This document shows, one piece after another, positions 16,033-21,913 of a stretch of DNA of 22,479 nt; within the stretch, counting starts at the first letter, position 1; each line of letters starts with the position of its first letter. Under the pieces are notes generated by a model. That model was not told where the DNA came from and made no database searches. It was given only the letters and a program-made list of their open reading frames with translations. Both the position numbers and the translations under genes were made by a program. Location of the stretch: IMG/VR virus record IMGVR_UViG_3300030419_002273, positions 1 through 22,479 of that record, one strand, 5' to 3'. This DNA comes from a virus.

Positions 16033-16880
16033 ACTTCCCACCCACTTATTCCGTTTAATTCTGCTTCACAATTTAATGAAAAGTCACACCACATAGGACA
16101 GAAATAGTCATTCCATTTCATAGTCCATTGGTGGGAAGTTAATGATTCAATAGTGTCATATAATGATTCCTCAAAGGCATTATAAGAGCGTTCCAACATT
16201 GGCTCCATTAGAGCGAACCCACGCTCCGGCCCAAGCCACATGGTTTTCCCTCGCTTATTACCTTCAAGTAAAAGTTTGTCGTTGTTATCCTCCGGCACTT
16301 CATAGTCGGGTGTGATATACAAGAAGTGAGTGACCTCATCATATCCTAACATACGCAATAAACGAGCATAATACACCAACTCCTTTCTTGTGCGCCCTAA
16401 CTTACCCATGTTCATATTTCCGGTTTTCAATTCGACTAGGATTAATCCTCCAGTTTCCGGGTGTCGTAGTACACCATCAATAAGACCGACCCACACTATT
16501 TGGTGTCCGTCAAACTCCTCAAATACTTCGTGTTTTACTTCCGCCTCTACTACATCAAACCCACCTATGTCGTGTGCTACCTGATGCAATAACAAGTTTA
16601 GAGAATCTACTCCTTCATCTTCCTGTACCCCCTGCTCTATCGCAGTAGGCATTATCATGTCCGGCCCTTGAAGCAACCCGCTTTCCATGACCGTGTGAAT
16701 ATGTGTCCCGCGTATCATCTCCTCAGTAGGAGGTGGTCGCGGTATGTCTGCTACATAACCCCAGTAGAATTGACGGGGGCACATCTTGTAGCCCATTAAG
16801 GAGGACTTACTTATACGAATAATATCCGCACCTATCGGATTGTAGGACGAGGCTGATGTTTGTTCTGCTGTCGCTTGCAT
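16029..16880 (-). CDS. Cas4/RecB-like PD-(D/E)XK nuclease with iron-sulfur cysteines
   Basis: The product has 283 residues. It has ISKSSLMGYKMCPRQFYW (Cys34), the RecB-family 'S.s.l..y..CP..f' opening, then IRGTHIH (His60), VGLIDGVL (Asp135) and LILVELKTG (Glu150, Lys152), which form the PD-(D/E)XK active site. The QhxxY-type helix appears as ELVYYARLL. Near the C-terminus FCPMWCDFSLNC (Cys261, Cys265, Cys271) together with Cys34 would hold a 4Fe-4S cluster, as in Cas4 and AddB. The role is probably 5' or 3' resection of DNA ends during viral recombination or replication. No cas1/cas2 or repeats are nearby, so a CRISPR role is not supported. It starts 4 bases after the upstream zinc-ribbon gene and overlaps the next small gene by ATGA. 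Confidence 0.85.
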   Translation of the reverse strand: MQATAEQTSASSYNPIGADIIRISKSSLMGYKMCPRQFYWGYVADIPRPPPTEEMIRGTHIHTVMESGLLQGPDMIMPTAIEQGVQEDEGVDSLNLLLHQVAHDIGGFDVVEAEVKHEVFEEFDGHQIVWVGLIDGVLRHPETGGLILVELKTGNMNMGKLGRTRKELVYYARLLRMLGYDEVTHFLYITPDYEVPEDNNDKLLLEGNKRGKTMWLGPERGFALMEPMLERSYNAFEESLYDTIESLTSHQWTMKWNDYFCPMWCDFSLNCEAELNGISGWEV

Positions 16881-16884
16881 TGTA

Positions 16885-17190
16885 TCATTCTTCCTCGCCG
16901 CCTTGTGTTATGCCTTCGTCATCCCACGATTCAAATGTAGTCTGTTCTTTACCGTAAATGTTCTCACCACAATTAGGGCACATATCGCTCTTATCCACAT
17001 TTTGAACAACAGGTATCATTAGTTGTTCTTTACAAGCAACACAAATAGGTTTCTCTATCTTACCCATTTCATCAAGTAGATTATACATGATAGTTTGCAT
17101 CTTCATGATGTCTGCACCCATTATTGATATAACACCCGCAACCTCTCTAACGAAGTTCTCAAATGCTTCTTGTTCGACTTTCTTTGCCAT
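16885..17190 (-). CDS. Zinc-ribbon protein with N-terminal helical domain (101 aa)
   Basis: The product has 101 residues. Residues 1-45 form an amphipathic helix rich in Met, Glu and Lys (FENFVREVAGVISIMGADIM) that could oligomerise. Residues 50-74 hold CVAC (Cys50, Cys53) and CPNC (Cys71, Cys74), a zinc ribbon with a 17-residue spacer. The tail is acidic (DDEGITQGGEEE). A TATA element lies 22 bases upstream of its ATG and GGTGG lies between them, so it can be the first gene of a transcript (with the Cas4-like and primase genes following) as well as part of the longer operon after PolB. An in-frame TAG two codons upstream fixes the start. Function unknown; transcription-factor-like, replication-accessory and protein-adaptor roles are all possible. 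Confidence 0.75.
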   Translation of the reverse strand: MAKKVEQEAFENFVREVAGVISIMGADIMKMQTIMYNLLDEMGKIEKPICVACKEQLMIPVVQNVDKSDMCPNCGENIYGKEQTTFESWDDEGITQGGEEE

Positions 17191-17206
17191 AATCTATCCA
17201 CCACCG

Positions 17207-17222
17207 ATTACACATATAAACT
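17207..17222 (-). promoter_or_regulatory. Repeated promoter element, copy 1 (TTTATATG TATA box)
   Basis: The minus strand reads AGTTTATATGTGTAAT, with a consensus archaeal TATA box TTTATATG at 17213-17220. The box ends exactly 22 bases before the ATG at 17190. The same 16 bases occur at 21898-21913 with identical spacing to another start codon. Transcription would be expected to begin at or within a few bases of the ATG. Confidence 0.7.
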
Positions 17223-17225
17223 GTT

Positions 17226-19445
17226 CTATATCCACACCAATTTCCCAAGACCGTTTTTAGCATTCTCAAGCGGTTGCGTGTCCCAACCGGCCAAGTTATA
17301 GTATGGAGAAACTTTCTTGATAATGAATCTATCAACTAGAGTCTTATAACCAATGTTAGTAATACCCTCAATTTCTTTGGGGTTATCAAACGCTATGTAT
17401 TTACCTTTATCATTAATAGTCACAAGGAAAAACGAACCTTTACGATAACCTTTCCCAAGATTTTCATTGGCCCAATTTGCGGCGGCAGACGAACCCGAAA
17501 GAACCTTGTACTTATTTAGGTCTTGTTCTATCTTACCTTTCATACACAATTTTTCCGGTTCTATTCCACCCCCCATTATTGCGTCAATTAGTCCTTGATT
17601 TCGCATTGTGACAGCGTTCTCAGATTTACGGTTTAAGATGCCTTCTATGGTGTGTTGCATGGCTTCTTTCATCACAGGAGGCATACGAGATTGCTTCATC
17701 TCAATACCTTTAACATAAATGTTGGGTTCATGATACTCACCATCAGTCCACTTAACCATTCCTGTGTATCGGTTCTTCGCTACCATGATAAGGCGCGAAC
17801 ACCATTTTTCAAACTCCACTACGATTGGCGACATTCTCTCATTAATTTTCGGTAGAATTTCCATCCCTTCTTCGGGTGTTGGTATAATACAAAACACAGA
17901 ATCGGTATGTCCATATATTACCTTGAATCCAAGACTCATAGCCTCTGCCATTAACTCACCCAATGTGTTTCGTGATGTGTGGGTGATAGCGGCGGCTATT
18001 TCGGGGTGATACATTCCATACTTAGCATCTCCGGCCACCCCATACATAGAAGCAACGAGAGTCTTTGCGGCAAACTGCATTGTGTCCCACTTCTGTTTTT
18101 CGGCCCCATCGCTTACAAACATTTTTGTCTTGAATATATTTCTTAACTCAGTCATCTTATCCATCTGTCTGACAAGCAAGCCCTTTTCGTTCTGTGAAAA
18201 CTTAGTACCATTACCACAATCTTGTCCGTTATCATCAAGGGTGTCCCATGAGATGTTGTATTTTTCTGCGTTGCTGTGGTACATGGCGCGTATATCTAAG
18301 ATGCCTACATTATCATACACGGCTGGCTGTACCTCTAATATATCAGCACCCTCATACTCCACCTTGTCAAACTGCGGTTTAGATGGGATTCTTCGGTTAA
18401 AGTCAGGGTCTGTGAGTACCAACTGAGTGAACATTTTTGTGATAAAGGGAGTTGAACGAATATCGCATTGTACAATATGTTGCAGAGATGTATAGTAGTC
18501 AAGAGCATTAACAGCCTCATCCAGTTTAGGTAGTAGGCGCACATCCTGTCGGCAGTAGTGCAGATACAATGCTTTATCCTCAAACCATGTGTCGTGTCCG
18601 TGTTCCAACTCAATTTTCTTTTCCCCTAAGATTTCGTAGGCGACATCATCGAGTTTGTATGAAGGTAGTTTTCCATTCTTCAACTCCCATAACTTAGATA
18701 CTGCGAGCATCAAGTCTATACAGTTCCTACCAACGATAGGTTGCGCCCAATCTTTGAACTCATACCGTATCTTTCTCATAGGAGAAAGAGATAACTCGGA
18801 CAATCCATTGGCCCGACATCTTTCAATAATAGTCTTGATGTCTGCACCGACTACATACCACCCAGTAATAATGTCGGGGTCACACGCTTTCATGTGGCGC
18901 AGAAAATGAATAAGCATTGACTTCTCATCACAGAAACCCATAGCAGGTGTCTCGTAGGTATAGTCTCCATAACTGTCAAACTTCTTACCTGTTTGTTCTT
19001 CTATACTATGCTCTATAAACCACACATATTCCTTTTCCTTAAAGTTATCATACACTACTATACATCTCAATTTGCCTGTGGTTGGCGACCACTCCGCGTC
19101 GAGATACCATGTGCGATGTTTATAGTTTTCTATTGGGGCGTTCCCCTCATTGATATAGTCAGCGAGAACCTGATTAGGATAAGGGATGTTTGCTTCCCAT
19201 GTTTGTCCATTCCTACCTATCTGTTTTACATCATAGTCGGTAGCACAGATTATCTTTGTAAGTTCTTCACCGTAAAGACCAGTATAACCTTCTTCTGTTC
19301 TTACGGCCTCTGCTATATATTTAGCATCTTCACTACGGACGAAACAATAAGGCCAATGACCTTTGATAGTTTTTTCGTATCTTTTCCCAGTATTGTCACG
19401 GCCCCGTATGATTATATCTCTACCCCTAGAGTGTTCAATTATCAT
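17226..19445 (-). CDS. polB: Family B DNA polymerase with 3'-5' exonuclease
   Basis: The product has 739 residues, near the usual archaeal PolB size. Exonuclease motifs are intact: TWYLDAEW (Asp116, Glu118), ITGWYVVGADIKT (Asp202) and LHYCRQDVRLL (Tyr297, Asp301). Polymerase motif A is LDIRAMYHSNAEKYNISWDT (Asp384), where DxxSLYPS is usual. Motif B is QFAAKTLVASMYGV (Lys461, Tyr468), with Ala for the usual Asn of KxxxNSxYG. Motif C is VIYGHTDSVF (His513, Asp515), with His for the first Asp of DTD. KGIEMKQSRMP matches the template-binding KxR region. The essential Asp384 and Asp515 remain, so activity is likely. It should replicate the viral genome with the PCNA-like clamp and primase encoded nearby. 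An in-frame TAA two codons upstream fixes the start, and the gene overlaps the end of the preceding zinc-ribbon gene by 11 bases. Confidence 0.93.
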   Translation of the reverse strand: MIIEHSRGRDIIIRGRDNTGKRYEKTIKGHWPYCFVRSEDAKYIAEAVRTEEGYTGLYGEELTKIICATDYDVKQIGRNGQTWEANIPYPNQVLADYINEGNAPIENYKHRTWYLDAEWSPTTGKLRCIVVYDNFKEKEYVWFIEHSIEEQTGKKFDSYGDYTYETPAMGFCDEKSMLIHFLRHMKACDPDIITGWYVVGADIKTIIERCRANGLSELSLSPMRKIRYEFKDWAQPIVGRNCIDLMLAVSKLWELKNGKLPSYKLDDVAYEILGEKKIELEHGHDTWFEDKALYLHYCRQDVRLLPKLDEAVNALDYYTSLQHIVQCDIRSTPFITKMFTQLVLTDPDFNRRIPSKPQFDKVEYEGADILEVQPAVYDNVGILDIRAMYHSNAEKYNISWDTLDDNGQDCGNGTKFSQNEKGLLVRQMDKMTELRNIFKTKMFVSDGAEKQKWDTMQFAAKTLVASMYGVAGDAKYGMYHPEIAAAITHTSRNTLGELMAEAMSLGFKVIYGHTDSVFCIIPTPEEGMEILPKINERMSPIVVEFEKWCSRLIMVAKNRYTGMVKWTDGEYHEPNIYVKGIEMKQSRMPPVMKEAMQHTIEGILNRKSENAVTMRNQGLIDAIMGGGIEPEKLCMKGKIEQDLNKYKVLSGSSAAANWANENLGKGYRKGSFFLVTINDKGKYIAFDNPKEIEGITNIGYKTLVDRFIIKKVSPYYNLAGWDTQPLENAKNGLGKLVWI

Positions 19446-19608
19446 ACCTTACCACATCTACTTGTTCTTGTTCGTTTCTTTTAAGGAAAATGTTGTTGCA
19501 AAATTCGCATTCATAAATCTCTCCTTCTGATATAGTATCAACATATACCCAAGAGAATTTACCCCCACACTTTTCACAAGACATAAATGGGGATTCTGTG
19601 TTGCTCAT
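19435..19608 (-). CDS. Zinc-ribbon protein directly upstream of PolB (57 aa)
   Basis: The product has 57 residues with CEKC (Cys11, Cys14) and CEFC (Cys34, Cys37), a zinc ribbon with strands KFSWVYVDT and EGEIYE between the knuckles, and a charged tail. A longer reading from an ATG at 19641 would add 11 residues. I prefer 19608 because there the ATG overlaps the stop of the preceding gene as ATGA (19605-19608) and GGTGATG (19611-19617) lies directly upstream. Its end overlaps the PolB start by 11 bases. Overlap with PolB suggests coupled synthesis and possibly a polymerase accessory role, but nothing in the sequence proves it. Confidence 0.75.
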   Translation of the reverse strand: MSNTESPFMSCEKCGGKFSWVYVDTISEGEIYECEFCNNIFLKRNEQEQVDVVRYDN

Positions 19609-19814
19609 TTCATCACCGGATGTTTCATTGTCCCTCCACAAAGCCCCATAACATATCTACCATCAGTCCTTGTTGTAAATATAGTACCTGACCTCATGTG
19701 AATAGAGTATGTTGTTCCGGCGGCATTATGCAAATCTAATGTCACCGCAGAAATATCAGCAATACGCAAAACAGTCTGTCCGCTATTAGTGGTTATAGGT
19801 TTAGTCCAAGTCAT
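19605..19814 (-). CDS. Small beta-rich protein, unknown function (69 aa)
   Basis: The product has 69 residues with repeated strand patterns (TVLRIADISAVTLDLHN, TYSIHMRSGTIFTT) and a short tail containing one Cys and several His and Met residues (GLCGGTMKHPVMK). It resembles small SH3-like or PH-like barrels in strand density, but no family is recognised. The start is supported by the ATGA overlap with the upstream gene (19811-19814) and by AGGAGGAGGG just before it. It sits between the clamp and polymerase genes. Confidence 0.65.
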   Translation of the reverse strand: MTWTKPITTNSGQTVLRIADISAVTLDLHNAAGTTYSIHMRSGTIFTTRTDGRYVMGLCGGTMKHPVMK

Positions 19815-20092
19815 ATTAGTCCCTCCTCCTTATCTTCCTCTCCTAACGATTCACTTATAATGTTTTCCCTCTCTATTTTTTCTATGGATAAGTTTTGGGG
19901 ATTAGAGTAGTCCTCATCTAATTCTACACGAACATTAATTGATGCCACATAATTAATACCTTCTTCATCGTGCCATACCACAGTAAAAGGTTCATTATGA
20001 AAATCTACCCGCATTGGGAATATGTGAAATGTACCATCTTTGGTACTTCTCCATCTTTTTACTAAACCTTTATCGTAAATTAAACCCATCAT
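19811..20092 (-). CDS. Small acidic protein, unknown function (93 aa)
   Basis: The product has 93 residues. The first 60 residues look beta-rich (GTFHIFPMRVDFHNEPFTVV, NYVASINVRVELD). The last 30 are acidic and helical (SIEKIERENIISESLGEEDK). The ATG at 20092 overlaps the TGA of the clamp gene (ATGA, 20089-20092) and is preceded by GAGGT. No known domain is recognised. Tight coupling to the clamp gene suggests a DNA-replication partner, which is only inference from position. Confidence 0.65.
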   Translation of the reverse strand: MMGLIYDKGLVKRWRSTKDGTFHIFPMRVDFHNEPFTVVWHDEEGINYVASINVRVELDEDYSNPQNLSIEKIERENIISESLGEEDKEEGLI

Positions 20093-20928
20093 ATAACCTC
20101 GTTTGATATTTGAAATATGAAGTCACCATCACCAAGAGTTATTAGCATAGGATAACCATTATTGACATGGGTGAAGTCCCATACACCTATGTTGACATCG
20201 CTGTTTAGGTGTTGGAATATATACTCAAGCCCCCCGTTATATGTGGCAGTTATCTCCCGTGATTCATCTTCCATGTTAACATACGAATACAAGATTTCAT
20301 TTATCTGAGTAGTAGTTTTACCCTTTAACTCATCACCAACAGTCACCAATAATTTATTGTTTGTATATTGTATGGTGTATTTATTAAACTTCTGTCCATT
20401 CATAGAGTCGCACCTAAATGCTTCGTAAAGAGTAGTGGTGTTAAGGTCAGAAAGGCGTAGCGCAACATCCAAAGCCTCTCCTTCGTTAGTGTAGTATTTC
20501 ATATCATCAACATTTATCTTCTTAGCCAAACTATCTGACTTCTCAGCCCAAAGAGCGATAGTGTCAGGTGTGTGCGGAAACGCTCTCGCCTCTTTATTGG
20601 CACTAAGGGTTGTTTGTTTGCTACTAGACTTAAACTTGACCTTATCTGTTTCAGGTGTAATATATAGAACACCCCCATGATATTTTAGAACACCCAAAAC
20701 ATCCTCAATATCTGTTATCGCAAACTCTCCCTCACCAGTACAAGGTATTGAAAGGCGCATTAATGATGTGACGCCATCCTTTACTAGCGTACAAGCACTC
20801 AACCTACCCTCGTTTGCTTTTAGCAAAAGAGAATGTACCTGTGAGATACTTTTACCGTCAATGGTTTGCTTCCGTTGCATCAACGAAAGTAGCCACTTGA
20901 GCGAGTCAGTCTCAACAACAATAGGCAT
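20089..20928 (-). CDS. PCNA-like DNA sliding clamp (divergent)
   Basis: The product has 279 residues (archaeal PCNA has about 245-250). The first domain opens with a helix (SLKWLLSLMQR) and has RLSACTLVKDGVTSLMRLSI, similar to the 'D..hvalv...l' strand-turn-strand of PCNA. The second half (KYTIQYTNNKLLVTVGDELK, ITATYNGGLEYIFQHLNSD) is followed by YPMLITLGDGDFIFQIS, which resembles the 'P..i......g...yyiAP' C-terminal strand of clamps. A duplicated clamp-domain layout fits the length. It would tether PolB to DNA as a ring around the duplex. The start is fixed by AAGGAGTAAT, which overlaps the stop of the ATPase gene. The assignment rests on weak motifs plus context (ATPase, PolB, primase); structure prediction would settle it. 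Confidence 0.6.
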   Translation of the reverse strand: MPIVVETDSLKWLLSLMQRKQTIDGKSISQVHSLLLKANEGRLSACTLVKDGVTSLMRLSIPCTGEGEFAITDIEDVLGVLKYHGGVLYITPETDKVKFKSSSKQTTLSANKEARAFPHTPDTIALWAEKSDSLAKKINVDDMKYYTNEGEALDVALRLSDLNTTTLYEAFRCDSMNGQKFNKYTIQYTNNKLLVTVGDELKGKTTTQINEILYSYVNMEDESREITATYNGGLEYIFQHLNSDVNIGVWDFTHVNNGYPMLITLGDGDFIFQISNEVI

Positions 20929-20933
20929 GTGGA

Positions 20934-21881
20934 TTACTCCTTCATCCAGTCAAGACCAATGAAGTTAAACTTACCATCCTTGATGCGGGCAACATCAGAT
21001 ACTGTGCCGACCTTCTCGATGTGTTGTCCCTTCATCTCCTCTATCTTAGCACGAACGACCCACTCACCGTCCTTTAGGCTTCTGTCGCCTTCGACTCCGG
21101 CGGCCATATCTGCCTTCTTCATATATCGGGATAGGAAGATTTGCTGTGAGAACTTTCTCATAGTTCCCTTCTCCCACTCCGGTCTGTGTCCAACAGTCAT
21201 TAGAACCTTCTTACCTGTGCCGTCGTCCAAGTATTCAGATACGGCCTTTAAGTGGAATGTGAAATAGACCTTAGCCACATTAAGGCTGTGTAGTCTTGTT
21301 AGAACATTACGGTAAAGTCTGTTGCGCTCACGCCACTCCTTCTGATTGAATGTTCCGTCCTCAGTCTCTATGACTCCACGCGCAAGTAGTGAAGCACGCA
21401 TAGCGTGTTCGCACCACTTAAGGAAAGTAGAGCCACCATCAAAGATTACACCACCTACTGATTCAGGATTCTCCTTCACTTTGTCAGCGAGGATATTTAC
21501 ATAATATGAGGTCTTATCAAGGAGAGCCTTGTAGTCCACATTGTTCTCCTCATCAAAGATGGAGTCATCAGTCTCGTCATGTAGTGGTAGCACTACAATG
21601 TTTGGATTGTTAGGGTACACATGGTCTATCGTTGACTTCGCGGAGTTATCTATATCAAAAACAAATACAGATTTACCGGCCTCAATTTCAGGCTCAAGGA
21701 ACGAAAGAGCAAGCCCTGTCTTGAGGGTGTTCTCATGCCCCACAAGCGCACATCTATGTGTGATAGAATTAGTGCGGTTGTTCTCAAATAGGTTCCTGTA
21801 ATATGCTTCATCGAAGCGTGTGACAGGCTCTACGGTCTTTGGCGTGCTTACTGGCTCAGGTGCTTGTGTTCCCCAACTCAT
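20934..21881 (-). CDS. RecA/RadA-like (Sak4-type) P-loop ATPase
   Basis: The product has 315 residues. CALVGHENTLKTGLALSF (Gly48 to Thr55) occupies the Walker A position, with Leu53 in place of the usual Gly before Lys54-Thr55. VFVFDIDNS (72-80) and GGVIFDGGST (143-152, Walker B with Asp148) follow, then VAKVYFTFHLKAVSEY, like the sensor strand of RecA-fold ATPases. This arrangement fits phage Sak4/AAA_24-type single-strand-annealing recombinases or RadA relatives. The protein probably promotes strand annealing or loads proteins on single-stranded DNA during replication. An N-terminal 20-residue Pro/Thr-rich arm is probably flexible. The gene has its own TATA element 22 bases upstream and GAGGG before the ATG, and it lies 5 bases before the clamp gene. 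Confidence 0.72.
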   Translation of the reverse strand: MSWGTQAPEPVSTPKTVEPVTRFDEAYYRNLFENNRTNSITHRCALVGHENTLKTGLALSFLEPEIEAGKSVFVFDIDNSAKSTIDHVYPNNPNIVVLPLHDETDDSIFDEENNVDYKALLDKTSYYVNILADKVKENPESVGGVIFDGGSTFLKWCEHAMRASLLARGVIETEDGTFNQKEWRERNRLYRNVLTRLHSLNVAKVYFTFHLKAVSEYLDDGTGKKVLMTVGHRPEWEKGTMRKFSQQIFLSRYMKKADMAAGVEGDRSLKDGEWVVRAKIEEMKGQHIEKVGTVSDVARIKDGKFNFIGLDWMKE

Positions 21882-21897
21882 ATTATTCCCTCTTTCT

Positions 21898-21913
21898 ATT
21901 ACACATATAAACT
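21898..21913 (-). promoter_or_regulatory. Repeated promoter element, copy 2 (TTTATATG TATA box)
   Basis: The minus strand reads AGTTTATATGTGTAAT, identical over 16 bases to copy 1 at 17207-17222. The TATA box TTTATATG is at 21904-21911 and ends exactly 22 bases before the ATG at 21881. It overlaps the stop codon of the chaperonin gene, so it would start transcription of the ATPase-clamp-polymerase group independently of the chaperonin. Confidence 0.7.

Noticed and set aside
16029-16880. A CRISPR-Cas connection through the Cas4-like nuclease
   Set aside because: No repeat-spacer array and no cas1 or cas2 genes are visible. Cas4-like nucleases of this type are common in viral replication modules.
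18993-19484. A 163-residue plus-strand frame opposite the polymerase gene
   Set aside because: It is antisense to clear PolB exonuclease motifs and has an irregular, Phe/Cys-rich composition with no start signal.
19609-19641. Longer start (ATG at 19641) for the zinc-ribbon gene before PolB
   Set aside because: The downstream ATG at 19608 has both an ATGA overlap and a GGTGAT ribosome binding site. The extra 11 residues would merely read through the end of the upstream gene.
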